Assembly (NCBI RefSeq): GCF_000939975.1
Contig: NZ_LK391969.1
Coordinates: 2,942,600-3,006,599, forward strand
DNA length: 64,000 nt
Source of the DNA: Pseudomonas saudimassiliensis
Lineage (GTDB): Bacteria; Pseudomonadota; Gammaproteobacteria; Pseudomonadales; Pseudomonadaceae
Reading direction: 5' to 3'
A program made the position numbers and the translations under genes. Shown piece after piece: positions 30,327-40,006 of this stretch. Positions within the stretch are counted from its first letter, which is position 1; each line of letters begins with the position of its first letter. The notes below the pieces were generated by a model that worked only from the letters and a program-made list of their open reading frames with translations, ran no database searches and was not told the DNA's origin.

Positions 30327-32705
30327 ATGTCCCAGAATGATCAGGAACAAGCTACCTTCATGGAGCGTCTGGTTTTCAACCATCGGTTGACGGTCGTGGT
30401 GCTGTTCGCGCTGGTTACCCTCTTTCTCGGCTATCAGGCGACCAAGGTCAGACCCGATACCAGCTTCGAGAAGATGATCCCCCTCGAGCACCCCTATATC
30501 GTCAACATGATCGAGCATCAGGACGACCTCGCCAGCCTGGGTAACTCGATCCGTATCGCCGTGTCGATCAAGGACGGCGATATCTTCTCCAGCGAGTACA
30601 TGGAAACCCTCAAGCGCGTCAACGACGAGGTGTTCTTCCTCCCGGGCGTGAACCGGGCGGGGTTGCGTTCGTTGTGGACGCCGAACGTGCGCTGGACCGA
30701 GGTGACCGAATACGGCTTCGACGGCGGTCCGGTCGCCAGCCGGCCGGCCTACGAAACCGAGGGCGATCTCAACGAGCTGCGGATCAACGTGCTCAAGTCC
30801 GGCGAGATCGGCCGGCTGGTGGCGAACAACTTCAAATCGACCATCATTGAAGTGCCGCTGCAGGAATACTATCCCAACCCGGACAACCAGTCCGAGCTGC
30901 TGCGCCTGGATTACGGTCAGTTTTCCGACCTGCTGGAGGAGAAGATCCGCAGCGAGTTCCAGAACGAGAACCCGAACATCCAGATCCATATCGTCGGCTT
31001 CGCCAAGAAGGTCGGCGACCTGATCGATGGCCTGATGGCGGTCATGCTGTTCTTTGCGGTGGCGGTGGGTATCACCTTCTGCCTGCTGTACTGGTTCACC
31101 TGGTGTATCCGCAGCACCCTGTCGGTACTGGTGACCACCCTGATCGCAGTGGTCTGGCAGCTGGGGCTGATCCACCTGATCGGCTTCGGGCTGGATCCCT
31201 ATTCGATGCTGGTGCCCTTTTTGATCTTCGCCATCGGTATTTCCCACGGTGTGCAGAAGATCAACGGGATCGCGCTGCAGTCCAGCGGCGCCGACAACGC
31301 GCTGATGGCGGCGCGGCGTACCTTCCGCCAGCTGTTCCTGCCCGGCATGATTGCCATCCTGGCCGACGCGGTGGGTTTCATCGCGCTGCTGATCCTGGAT
31401 ATCGGCGTGATCCACGAGCTGGCGATCGGCGCCTCCGTGGGTGTGGCGGTGATTGTGTTCACCAACCTGATCATGCTGCCGGTGGCGATCTCCTACATGG
31501 GTATCAGCAAGCGGGCCGTTGAGCGCAGCAAGCGCGATGCGGTGCGCGAGCACCCGTTCTGGCGGGCCCTGTCCAATGTTGCCCATCCCCGTCTGGCCCC
31601 GGTGATCGTGGTACTGGGCCTGGTGGCCGGGGTGGGCAGCTTCCTGTACCAGAAGGCCAACCTGCAGATCGGTGACCTGGACCCCGGCGCGCCGGAACTG
31701 CGTGCCGACTCCCGCTACAACCTGGATAACGACTTCATCATCAGCAACTATTCCACCAGCTCCGATATCCTGGTGGTGATGGTCGAAACCGCGCCGGAAA
31801 TGTGTTCGGCCTACCCGACCATGGAAGCCATCGACCAGCTCGAGTGGCGCATGAACAACGTGCCCGGCGTGCAGTCGACGGTGTCGCTGGTGACCGTGGC
31901 CAAGCAGGTGATCATGGGCAACAACGAGGGCAACCTGAAGTGGCAGAGCCTGTCGCGCAACCAGGATAACCTCAATACCGCCATCAGCCGCGCGCCAGAG
32001 GGCATGTTCAACAGTGGCTGCTCGCTGGCGCCAGTGCTGGTCTATCTCAACGACCACAAGGCCGAGACCCTCGAACGCGCGACCGATGAGGTCAAGGCCT
32101 TTGCCGAGGAATACGATACCGATACGCTGAAGTTCAAGCTGGCGGCGGGTAATGCCGGCATCGAGGCGGCGACCAACGAGATCATCGCCAGCTCCGAGCT
32201 GACCATCCTGGTGCTGGTTTACCTCTGGGTAGGCGCCATGTGCCTGTTCACCTTCCGCTCCATTCCGGCGACCATCTGCATCGTGCTGCCGCTGATCCTC
32301 ACCTCGGTGCTGGGTAATGCGCTGATGGCGTTCCTGGGGATCGGCATGAAAGTGGCCACGCTGCCGGTCATCGCCCTGGGTGTCGGCATCGGCGTGGACT
32401 ACGGCATCTATATCTACAGTCGCCTGGAAAGCTTTCTGAAAACCGGCATGCCGCTGCAGGAAGCCTACTACCAGACCCTGCGCTCGACCGGTAAGGCCGT
32501 ACTGTTCACCGGCCTGTGCCTGGCCATCGGCGTGGCGACCTGGATCTTCTCGGCGATCAAGTTCCAGGCGGATATGGGGCTGATGCTGACCTTCATGTTC
32601 ATCGTCAACATGTTCGGTGCCATGCTGCTGTTGCCCGCCCTGGCGCGCTTTCTCATCAATCCCGAAAAGATCCGCAACAAGAAGGATTCCTTTCTGCAGC
32701 ATTGA
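30327..32705 (+). CDS. RND/MMPL-family transporter (first paralogue)
   Basis: A 792-residue inner-membrane transporter of the RND superfamily, MMPL/hydrophobe-exporter type. Two similar halves each have one membrane helix, a large periplasmic domain, then five helices. Signature stretches include FEKMIPLEHPYIVNM, FAIGISHGVQKING and the C-terminal VIALGVGIGVDYGIYIYS. AGGAGAG lies just before the start. The cargo is unknown; related proteins are linked to lipids or hydrophobic compounds. A second close paralogue lies at 34103 with a YCF48-like gene between. Confidence 0.9.
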   Translation: MSQNDQEQATFMERLVFNHRLTVVVLFALVTLFLGYQATKVRPDTSFEKMIPLEHPYIVNMIEHQDDLASLGNSIRIAVSIKDGDIFSSEYMETLKRVNDEVFFLPGVNRAGLRSLWTPNVRWTEVTEYGFDGGPVASRPAYETEGDLNELRINVLKSGEIGRLVANNFKSTIIEVPLQEYYPNPDNQSELLRLDYGQFSDLLEEKIRSEFQNENPNIQIHIVGFAKKVGDLIDGLMAVMLFFAVAVGITFCLLYWFTWCIRSTLSVLVTTLIAVVWQLGLIHLIGFGLDPYSMLVPFLIFAIGISHGVQKINGIALQSSGADNALMAARRTFRQLFLPGMIAILADAVGFIALLILDIGVIHELAIGASVGVAVIVFTNLIMLPVAISYMGISKRAVERSKRDAVREHPFWRALSNVAHPRLAPVIVVLGLVAGVGSFLYQKANLQIGDLDPGAPELRADSRYNLDNDFIISNYSTSSDILVVMVETAPEMCSAYPTMEAIDQLEWRMNNVPGVQSTVSLVTVAKQVIMGNNEGNLKWQSLSRNQDNLNTAISRAPEGMFNSGCSLAPVLVYLNDHKAETLERATDEVKAFAEEYDTDTLKFKLAAGNAGIEAATNEIIASSELTILVLVYLWVGAMCLFTFRSIPATICIVLPLILTSVLGNALMAFLGIGMKVATLPVIALGVGIGVDYGIYIYSRLESFLKTGMPLQEAYYQTLRSTGKAVLFTGLCLAIGVATWIFSAIKFQADMGLMLTFMFIVNMFGAMLLLPALARFLINPEKIRNKKDSFLQH

Positions 32706-32776
32706 AGGAAATACGAGAAAACACTGATCCTGGCTCATCTGCAGTGATGATGAGCCGGGATCATCATCACTTTCAT

Positions 32777-32832
32777 GATTAACAAAAGATAACCAAGCCC
32801 GGTTGGCGCGCCTCGGTAAAGCCCGATAATAT
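32777..32832 (+). promoter_or_regulatory. promoter with tandem-repeat operator, upstream of YCF48-like gene
   Basis: TTGGCG (32803-32808) and TAATAT (32827-32832) are 18 bases apart. GATTAACAAAAGATAACC (32777-32794) lies 8 bases upstream of the -35 box and is a near copy of the motif at 29981-29997, again with two GATTA/GATAA half-sites about one helical turn apart. Confidence 0.6.
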
Positions 32833-32882
32833 CGGCAGGCATGCCAATTGGCAGAGTATCTATAAAAACAAGGGGAAGGACT

Positions 32883-34046
32883 ATGCACGAGCCAAATTCC
32901 TGGCGCGTTTCATCCTTTGGAGCGGCTGGAGCAACACAGCCCGGCAGAGGGAACATAACGGCGTTGTCGCGTCGCATCATCATGACGCTGGGGTTGTCTG
33001 GCGCGTTGATGGGCAGCGCATCGCTGGCCATGGCACAGGATGTTGCCAAAGAAGAGCTGAAACCGTCGATCATTTCGCTCAAGGCGAGCAAGACCCTGTT
33101 GCTCGATGTCGAGCAGGCCGGCGAGCGCCTGATCGCGGTCGGGTCCCGTGGGCATATAGTCTATTCCGATGACCAGGGCGGCAACTGGCTGCAGGCGCCG
33201 GCCCCGGTTCGGCAGCTGCTGACCGCGGTGGATTTTGTCGATGAGCGCCACGGCTGGGCCGTCGGTCATGATTCGCTGATCCTGCATTCCGCCGATGGCG
33301 GTGAAAGCTGGTCGGTCCAGTACCGCGATCCCGAGATCGATGCCTCCGCAGAAGGCTTCGACTTCCTTGAAAAACCCCTGATGGACGTCTGGTTCCGCGA
33401 TGCCCGCACCGGCTTTGCCGTGGGCGCCTACGGCCTGTTCCTGCGCACCGAGGACGGCGGCAAGACCTGGGAAGACGTGTCCTTCGACATCGATAACCCC
33501 GACGGTTTCCACTACAACGCCCTGACCATGGTCAAGGACACCGGCCTGTTCCTGGTTGGCGAGATGGGCACCATGTACCGTTCGCCCGATTTCGGCGACA
33601 CCTGGGAAACCCTGACCGACATGCCCTATGACGGTTCCTGGTTCGGCGTCACCGGTACCGGTGAACCCGGCGGCGTGCTGGCCTGGGGGCTGCGTGGCAA
33701 CATGTTCCGTTCGACCGACTTCGGCGATACCTGGGAACAGGTCACGTTGCAGAGCCCGAACAATGGTGAGCTGGAAGCGACCCTGGCCGGTGGCCAGTTG
33801 ACCGCAGACGGCCGGATCATCGTGGTCGGGGCAGGTGGCGTGGTTGCCATCAGCAAAGACCGTGGCCGCAGTTTCGAGGTCACGGTGCGTCCGGATCGGG
33901 TGGCATTGGCCAATGCCACCGGCCTGGCTGATGGCGGTGTCCTGCTGGTGGGTCAGCGAGGCGTCATGAAAGCCGACGAGAAAGGCCTGTCGGCGGCGGG
34001 TGGAACCGCCCTTACCTTGCCCGTGCCAACGGCAGAAGAAGAATAA
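32883..34046 (+). CDS. YCF48-like secreted beta-propeller protein
   Basis: A 387-residue exported protein. A longish N-terminus precedes a hydrophobic signal core (MTLGLSGALMGSASLAMA, ending near residue 51). The rest is built of repeats with Asp-box motifs of the BNR/sialidase-like type: YSDDQGGNW, HSADGGESW, RTEDGGKTW, RSPDFGDTW, RSTDFGDTW and ISKDRGRSF, giving a beta-propeller. Ycf48/HCF136 homologues in non-photosynthetic bacteria often sit beside RND/MMPL transporters, as here. GGGGAAGGA lies just before the ATG. Presumably a periplasmic partner of the transporters; no enzyme activity is implied. Confidence 0.85.
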   Translation: MHEPNSWRVSSFGAAGATQPGRGNITALSRRIIMTLGLSGALMGSASLAMAQDVAKEELKPSIISLKASKTLLLDVEQAGERLIAVGSRGHIVYSDDQGGNWLQAPAPVRQLLTAVDFVDERHGWAVGHDSLILHSADGGESWSVQYRDPEIDASAEGFDFLEKPLMDVWFRDARTGFAVGAYGLFLRTEDGGKTWEDVSFDIDNPDGFHYNALTMVKDTGLFLVGEMGTMYRSPDFGDTWETLTDMPYDGSWFGVTGTGEPGGVLAWGLRGNMFRSTDFGDTWEQVTLQSPNNGELEATLAGGQLTADGRIIVVGAGGVVAISKDRGRSFEVTVRPDRVALANATGLADGGVLLVGQRGVMKADEKGLSAAGGTALTLPVPTAEEE

Positions 34047-34102
34047 TTCGCAGCATTCGGTGACGTTTGCGCATAAGAAGAATTGAAGGCAGGAGAATCT
34101 GG

Positions 34103-36454
34103 ATGTCCAGACACCATCAGGAGACCGGTCCGCTTGTGGAGCGGATCATCTTCAACAACCGATTGATCATGCTGCTGATTTTCGCAGCGCTGACGCTGTT
34201 TTTCGGTTATCAGGCGACCCAGGTACGCCCCGTCACCAGTTTCGAGAAGATGATTCCTCTCGAGCACCCCTATATCGTCAACATGCTGGAACACCAGGAC
34301 GATATGGGCAATCTCGGCAACTCGATCCGGATTGCCGTTGCCATCAAGGACGGCGACATCTTCTCCACCGAGTACATGGAGACCCTCAAGCGTATCAACG
34401 ATGAGGTGTTCTTCCTGCCCGGTGTGGATCGCGCCAACCTGCGTTCGCTATGGACGCCCAACGTGCGCTGGACCGAAGTAACCGAATACGGTTTCGACGG
34501 CGGTCCGGTGGCCAGTCGCCCGGCCTACCTGACCGAGGAGGACCTGGAAGAGCTGCGCATCAACATCCTCAAGTCCGGGGAGATCGGTCGGTTGGTGGCG
34601 AACAACTTCAAGTCCACCATCATTGACGTGCCGCTGCAGGAGTCCTATCCCAACCCGGAAAACCAGTCGGAGCAGATCCGCCTGGATTACGGTGAATTCT
34701 CCCGGCTGCTCGAGGAGAAGATCCGCAACGAGTTCCAGAGTGAAAACCCGAATATCAGCGTCCACATCATTGGCTTTGCCAAGAAGGTGGGTGACCTGAT
34801 CGACGGGATCATCAAGGTGGTGATGTTCTTCGCCGGCGCCTTGCTGATCACCTTTGTCTTGCTGCTGATCTTCACCCGCTGTCTGAAAAGCTCGCTGACC
34901 ACCCTGGTATGTTCGGTCATTGCGGTGATCTGGCAGCTCGGACTGCTGCGGACCATGGGTTTCGGCCTGGATCCCTATTCGATCCTGGTGCCCTTCCTGG
35001 TCTTTGCCATCGGTATCTCCCACGGGGTGCAGATCATCAACGCCATGGCGATCGAGTACGCCGGTGCGGATGATGCCTACACTGCGGCCCGCCGTGCGTT
35101 CCGCTCGCTGTACATCCCTGGTATCGTCGCCCTGGTCTCGGATGGCGTGGGGTTTGTGACCCTGCTGTTGATCGAGATCGAAGTAATCCGTGAGCTGGGT
35201 ATTGCGGCCTCGGTGGGTGTGGGCGTGATTATCCTGACCAACCTGATGCTGCTGCCGATCCTGATGTCCTACATCGGTATCAGCAAGCGCGCCGTTGATC
35301 GCAACCGCGACCTGGCCTCCCGTCCGCAGAAGCTGTGGCAAACCATCTCCGGTTTTGCCCACCCCGCGGTAGCACCGATTTCCGTGGTGCTGGCGATCCT
35401 GGCCTTCGGCTTTGGTATCTACTACGGCAAGAACGTCGAGATCGGCGATCTGGACCCGGGTGCACCGGAGCTGCGTGCCGACTCGCGCTATAACCTGGAT
35501 AACGACTTCATCATTCGCAACTACTCGACCAGTTCCGACGTGCTGGTGGTCATGGTCAGCACGCCGCCGGAAATGTGCTCGGCCTACGAGACCATGGAAG
35601 CGATCGACCAGTTGGAATGGCGCATGAGCAACCTGGCGGGCGTACAGTCGGCGATGTCGCTGGTGACCGTCGCCAAGCAGGTGATCATGGGGAACAACGA
35701 GGGCAGCCTGAAATGGCAGGCGCTGTCGCGTAACCAGGACAACCTCAACACCGCCATCAGCCGGGCGCCGGAAGGCATGTTCAATGCCAGCTGTTCGCTG
35801 GCGCCGGTGATGATCTTCCTCAATGACCACAAGGCTGACACCCTGAGCCGCGCTACCGCTGCGGTGGAAGAGTTTGCCGAGGAATACAACACCGAGAACA
35901 TCACCTTCAAGCTGGCAGCGGGTAACGCCGGCATCGAGGCGGCGACCAACGTCGTGATCGAGAAGTCCCAGACCAAGATGCTGCTGACCGTCTATGCGGT
36001 GGTGATCCTGATGTGTCTGATCACCTTCCGCTCGATCCGTGCGGTGCTCTGCATCATCATCCCGCTGGCGCTGACCTCGGTCCTGGCCAACGCTCTGATG
36101 GCCTTCCTGGGCATCGGCGTGAAGGTGGCGACTCTGCCGGTTATCGCCCTGGGTGTGGGCATCGGGGTCGACTACGGTATCTATATCTACAGCCGTCTGG
36201 AAACCTATCTGCGTCAAGGACTGCCGCTGCAGGAGGCCTACTACGAAACGCTGAAGACCACGGGTAAGGCGGTGACCTTTACCGGCTTCACCCTGGCCAT
36301 TGGCGTGGCGACCTGGATCTTCTCGGCAATCAAGTTCCAGGCTGATATGGGTATTCTGCTGACCTTCATGTTCCTGTGGAACATGTTCGGTGCCCTGTGG
36401 CTGCTGCCGGCCCTGGCGCGCTTCCTGATCCGTCCGGAGAAGATGCGCAGCTGA
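34103..36454 (+). CDS. RND/MMPL-family transporter (second paralogue)
   Basis: A 783-residue inner-membrane transporter closely similar to the one at 30327. Shared blocks include FEKMIPLEHPYIVNM, the periplasmic LDPGAPELRADSRYNLDNDF, AGNAGIEAATN and VIALGVGIGVDYGIYIYS; differences cluster in the membrane helices and linkers. It lies 56 bases after the YCF48-like gene without an obvious promoter, so the two should be co-transcribed. AGGAGAA precedes the ATG at 34103. The pair may form a heteromeric exporter or work on different substrates. Confidence 0.9.
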   Translation: MSRHHQETGPLVERIIFNNRLIMLLIFAALTLFFGYQATQVRPVTSFEKMIPLEHPYIVNMLEHQDDMGNLGNSIRIAVAIKDGDIFSTEYMETLKRINDEVFFLPGVDRANLRSLWTPNVRWTEVTEYGFDGGPVASRPAYLTEEDLEELRINILKSGEIGRLVANNFKSTIIDVPLQESYPNPENQSEQIRLDYGEFSRLLEEKIRNEFQSENPNISVHIIGFAKKVGDLIDGIIKVVMFFAGALLITFVLLLIFTRCLKSSLTTLVCSVIAVIWQLGLLRTMGFGLDPYSILVPFLVFAIGISHGVQIINAMAIEYAGADDAYTAARRAFRSLYIPGIVALVSDGVGFVTLLLIEIEVIRELGIAASVGVGVIILTNLMLLPILMSYIGISKRAVDRNRDLASRPQKLWQTISGFAHPAVAPISVVLAILAFGFGIYYGKNVEIGDLDPGAPELRADSRYNLDNDFIIRNYSTSSDVLVVMVSTPPEMCSAYETMEAIDQLEWRMSNLAGVQSAMSLVTVAKQVIMGNNEGSLKWQALSRNQDNLNTAISRAPEGMFNASCSLAPVMIFLNDHKADTLSRATAAVEEFAEEYNTENITFKLAAGNAGIEAATNVVIEKSQTKMLLTVYAVVILMCLITFRSIRAVLCIIIPLALTSVLANALMAFLGIGVKVATLPVIALGVGIGVDYGIYIYSRLETYLRQGLPLQEAYYETLKTTGKAVTFTGFTLAIGVATWIFSAIKFQADMGILLTFMFLWNMFGALWLLPALARFLIRPEKMRS

Positions 36455-36472
36455 TAGCTGGAGCACGACCAG

Positions 36473-36503
36473 AAGGCCGCTCGGGTAACCGAGCGGCCTT
36501 TTT
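36473..36503 (+). terminator. intrinsic terminator after the second RND gene
   Basis: A perfect 12-base stem, AAGGCCGCTCGG with CCGAGCGGCCTT, around a GTAA loop and followed by a T run. It ends the RND/YCF48 cluster. Because the stem begins with AA on the other strand, it could also serve the converging batD transcript. Confidence 0.93.
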
Positions 36504-36563
36504 CATTGTCGGGTATTGGTGGTGGAGCCGGGGCAGGGGCCTTGTTGGGGCGTTAGCCGACCC

Positions 36564-38222
36564 TTACACGTCCGGGTACAGCCCCTCAGGCTTGGCGGCC
36601 TGGTCTTCCTCGGCCTCCCGGCGGCGGCTCTGGATGACCATGCGCACCGCGCGCCACAGGGGTTTGCCGCGCCAGGTATGGTGGGCGCGGCCGAACAGGC
36701 AGGCATTGAGGTCGTCCAGGGCTTCTTCCAGTTCCAGGTAGTTGTGCGCCAGACCGATCAGGCCTTCGCTGTGCTGCTGACGCGCCCAGGCTTCCAGCGC
36801 CTTGCGGGCTTCTGCCGGCTGGTTGGTGCGGCAGGCGGCCTGCAGGTCCGCCAGGGGGTTGCCCTGGTCCTCGTCCCCCAGGTCCTCCTGGGCCTCCGGC
36901 AGGCTGAAGTCCACCAGCGCCAGTCGCGCCCGGCGCAGGAAATACAGGCTCACCGCCAGGGCCAGCGCCAGCAGTGCCGTAGCCAGCTGCCAGGGCCAGA
37001 GCACGCTGGGCTCGCCGGTGGGGAAGGCGAGGGGCCCGCCGCTGGTGGCGAAGTCGCCGCTGCGGCTGACGTTCAGGGTGACGGCCTCCAGGGTGGCGGT
37101 TTCCAGCCGGTCTTCCCGGGTATTCCACCAATTCACCACGACGGGCGGCAAGGTGTAGGAGCCTTCCTGCAGGGCCACCAGGGCGGCGCTGTCGTGACGC
37201 ACGCTGCTGACGCCGGTGTCACTGGTGCGGTTTTCCAACCGCGGCTGGTCGGCGTACTGGCGCAGCTCATCAATCGGCTCGCCCACCAGGCTTTGCAATG
37301 CGGGCAACTGGCTGGCGTTGAGGCCCTCGGCCTCGAGGATCAGGGTCCGGGTGAGGGGCTCGCCGCTGAGCAGGTCAATGCCCGGGTCGGGTTGCCAGGT
37401 CTGGCCAAGGCTCAGGGCCGCGGCGGGGATCCAGGGCGCGCCCGGGGGATAGCTGTCCGGTACCGGCTGCACCTGCAGGCGGATACTGGGTGAGCGCACC
37501 TGGACCAGCCTGCCGGTGCGCGCCGAGAAGCGTTCGTTGCTGGTCGGCTGCAACACGGTAGCGCTGAACAGCTGGGAGGGGATATCCAGCTCGCCGCTCT
37601 GCTGGGCGAAGATGGCGTAGCGCATTTCGATCACGCCGTGGCGCACGCCATTCATGGTGCGCTCGAAGTGCCGTGGCGGCCCCAGGCTTTCCACCCGCGC
37701 GTTGGGAATGTCCAGTCCGCTCAGGCTGGAATCATCGAACAGCGAGACCGAGTGGTAAATGCGCAGCGTCAGCAACACCTGGGCCTGCACGTAGGGCGTT
37801 TCGATGTCCACTTCGCTGTCGATGAACACCGGCGCCAGTTGCGCACTGCTGTCGTTGGCGGCCTGGGCGGCCGACAGCACCTGCAGGGTGATCGGCTGGC
37901 TGCTGGCCCCGGCCAGTTGCAAAGGCGGGATCACCACGAAGCCGGTCCGCAGCGGCAGGAGGGTGATGACCCAGCGGGTGACGGGCGTGGTCTTGCCGCC
38001 GACCTGGCTGACCAGGCTGAGCTGCCGGGTGCGCTGCACCTCGAAGTTCTCTTCCAGCGGGGCGAGGTCCAGGTCGCTGAGGCGACTGGCGGTGGGGGTC
38101 TCCAGGGTCAGCTCCAGGGCTTCGCCTTCCACCAGGCGCGTGCGGTCAACGCTGGCGTCGAGGGCGGCCTGCGCCAGGGGGCTGAGCAGCGCCAGCAGGC
38201 ACAGTAGTATCCATCTGATCAT
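36564..38222 (-). CDS. batD: BatD-like protein
   Basis: A 552-residue membrane protein of the BatD/'oxygen tolerance' family. It has a signal peptide (IRWILLCLLALLSPLAQAA), a long periplasmic beta-rich region with Ig-like repeats (LVEGEALELTLET, RTRQLSLVSQVGG), one membrane helix near the C-terminus (LWPWQLATALLALALAVSLYF), and a cytoplasmic helical tail. The start at 38222 overlaps the preceding gene's stop (ATGA). It is the last gene of the moxR/bat operon. Exact role unknown; Bat proteins support envelope or stress functions in several bacteria. Confidence 0.88.
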   Translation of the reverse strand: MIRWILLCLLALLSPLAQAALDASVDRTRLVEGEALELTLETPTASRLSDLDLAPLEENFEVQRTRQLSLVSQVGGKTTPVTRWVITLLPLRTGFVVIPPLQLAGASSQPITLQVLSAAQAANDSSAQLAPVFIDSEVDIETPYVQAQVLLTLRIYHSVSLFDDSSLSGLDIPNARVESLGPPRHFERTMNGVRHGVIEMRYAIFAQQSGELDIPSQLFSATVLQPTSNERFSARTGRLVQVRSPSIRLQVQPVPDSYPPGAPWIPAAALSLGQTWQPDPGIDLLSGEPLTRTLILEAEGLNASQLPALQSLVGEPIDELRQYADQPRLENRTSDTGVSSVRHDSAALVALQEGSYTLPPVVVNWWNTREDRLETATLEAVTLNVSRSGDFATSGGPLAFPTGEPSVLWPWQLATALLALALAVSLYFLRRARLALVDFSLPEAQEDLGDEDQGNPLADLQAACRTNQPAEARKALEAWARQQHSEGLIGLAHNYLELEEALDDLNACLFGRAHHTWRGKPLWRAVRMVIQSRRREAEEDQAAKPEGLYPDV

Positions 38223-40006
38223 CGCGGCGGTTCCTGTTGCTGCAGATGTTGGTAAAGAAACTTGCGGCGCAGCAGCTCCGCCGGATCGTCCGGGATTTCC
38301 ATGAGCCACTGCTGCAATGCCTGGCGTTGTTCCAGGGCGGCCCCGCTGGGCTGGGCGGGAGCGCTACCGGCTGAGGATTCGCCACCAGCTTCGCCCAGCT
38401 TGCCTGCGGCTAGATCCTGCGCCTGGCCAGCGGTGCCGCCGGCCGGGGCCGGGTCGGTCGCCGCCGATGGACCGCCCGCCGTGGCCCCCTCGTCGGCAGG
38501 CGGTGGGGTGCTTGCGCCAGTGTCGCCATTGCCGTTGCCCGGCGGACTGGTATCGGCAGGAGTGGCGCCGCCGGGTACCTCCGGGGTAGCCCCGTCGGCG
38601 GCCTCGTCTGCCCCGGCGGCTTGCTGCTCCTGCTGCTGGCGGAGTTGTTCGAGCAGGGCTTCGATCACCCCGCGGTTGTGTCGGGCGGCGGTGTGATCGG
38701 GGTCGCGGGTCAGGGCCTGCTCATAGGCCTCGAGCGCCTCGGGCAGGTGACCGGCCATGGCTTGGGCGGTGCCCAGGTTGAAATGATATTCGGGGTTGTC
38801 CGGTGCTGCAGCCAACAGCTCGGCCCAGCGCGCCGCGGCCTGTTCATAGTCGCCGGCCTGGTACAGCGCCCAGGCCTGCCACTGCGGGTCGACAAACCGC
38901 TCCGCGGCGGCGCCGGGTTGCTGTTGCTCCAGTAATTGCATGGCCTGCTGATCGGGGCGCTGCCACAGGTCGGCCCAGCTCAGGGCCTGGGCGGGGGGCG
39001 GCAGCAGGGCAGCGACCAGCAGCACGCCGAGCCAGCCCCGGCGGGCACCCAGCGCTGCCAGTGGCAGCAACAGCAGCACCAGCCAGTGCCCCTGATCCAG
39101 CGGCAGGCGCCCTTCACCGGGGTCGGTGGCGACTGTGCGCATGGGTTGCAGCAGGTAATCCAGATCCCGGTTGCCGACGGTAATGCCGTGATAGCGGCTG
39201 CCATGCTGGCGAGCTACCGCTGCCAATTGCTGGCCATTGAGCCGCGGCAGCAGGATACGTCCCTCGCTGTCGCGCATGAAGCCGCCTTCGGCCAGCGGCA
39301 CCGGGGCGCCGGCGCTGGTGCCGACACCCAGAATCGCCAGTTGGGCGCCCAGCTCCCGGGCGTGGCCGTCCAGTATCTTGCGCTGCTCGCCGTCCAGTCC
39401 ACTGGTCACCAGGAGGATGCGGGAGGCGCTCTGGGGCTGGCCATCGAGCATCTGCCGCGCCAGGGTCATGGCCTGATCGAGGTTCTGGCCATCGACCGGC
39501 ATGATCTCGGGCTCCAGCGCGGTCAAAAGGCTGCGCAGGGTATTACGGTCGCGGCTCAGGGGGCTGACCCGATGCGCACTGCCGGCGTAGGCGACCAGGG
39601 CCAACTGGCTGTCGGGGTAGTCCTGCATCAACGCGCGGATCTTGTGCTTGCTGCGCTGCAGCCGGTTGGGTGCCAGATCATCGGACAGCATGTTGCGCGA
39701 CACCTCCAGCACGATCACCACGGCGTTGTCGGATAGCCGGTGGGGTTGGGCGTTGCTGTGCACCAGCGGCCCGGCGAGGGCGAGGATAGCCAGTGTCCAG
39801 ACCAGCCCGAGGATGGCGAAGCGCAGCGCATGGGTGCCGCCGGCATGCTGCTGCAGCAGCCAGGGGCGCAGCGCGGCGGGCAGCAGTGGCTCCCAGCCCG
39901 ATAGTCGCCAGCCGCGCCGGTATAGCAGCACCAGCACAACTGCAGCGGGCAGCAGTGCAAGCAGCCAAACGGGCCGGGCGAAGGACAGGCTGGAAAACTC
40001 AAGCAT
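38219..40006 (-). CDS. batB: BatB/BatC fusion: VWA domain plus TPR protein
   Basis: A 595-residue membrane protein joining a BatB-type von Willebrand A domain to a BatC-type TPR region. Two N-terminal membrane helices lead to the VWA domain (about residues 93-280), one more membrane stretch, then TPRs (QAWALYQAGDYEQAAARW, NPEYHFNLGTAQAMAGHLPEALEAYEQAL) and a Gly/Ala/Pro-rich linker. The metal-site motif, normally DxSxS, reads EVSRN (101-105), so metal binding may be altered or lost. It overlaps batA by 8 bases and batD by 4. Confidence 0.88.
   Translation of the reverse strand: MLEFSSLSFARPVWLLALLPAAVVLVLLYRRGWRLSGWEPLLPAALRPWLLQQHAGGTHALRFAILGLVWTLAILALAGPLVHSNAQPHRLSDNAVVIVLEVSRNMLSDDLAPNRLQRSKHKIRALMQDYPDSQLALVAYAGSAHRVSPLSRDRNTLRSLLTALEPEIMPVDGQNLDQAMTLARQMLDGQPQSASRILLVTSGLDGEQRKILDGHARELGAQLAILGVGTSAGAPVPLAEGGFMRDSEGRILLPRLNGQQLAAVARQHGSRYHGITVGNRDLDYLLQPMRTVATDPGEGRLPLDQGHWLVLLLLPLAALGARRGWLGVLLVAALLPPPAQALSWADLWQRPDQQAMQLLEQQQPGAAAERFVDPQWQAWALYQAGDYEQAAARWAELLAAAPDNPEYHFNLGTAQAMAGHLPEALEAYEQALTRDPDHTAARHNRGVIEALLEQLRQQQEQQAAGADEAADGATPEVPGGATPADTSPPGNGNGDTGASTPPPADEGATAGGPSAATDPAPAGGTAGQAQDLAAGKLGEAGGESSAGSAPAQPSGAALEQRQALQQWLMEIPDDPAELLRRKFLYQHLQQQEPPR

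Noticed and set aside
30060-32888. A 942-codon open frame antisense to the first RND gene, and a similar one at 34448-36466 opposite the second.
   Set aside because: The two resemble each other only because the real genes are paralogues. The products are Asp/His/Gln/Arg-rich and show no fold signature.
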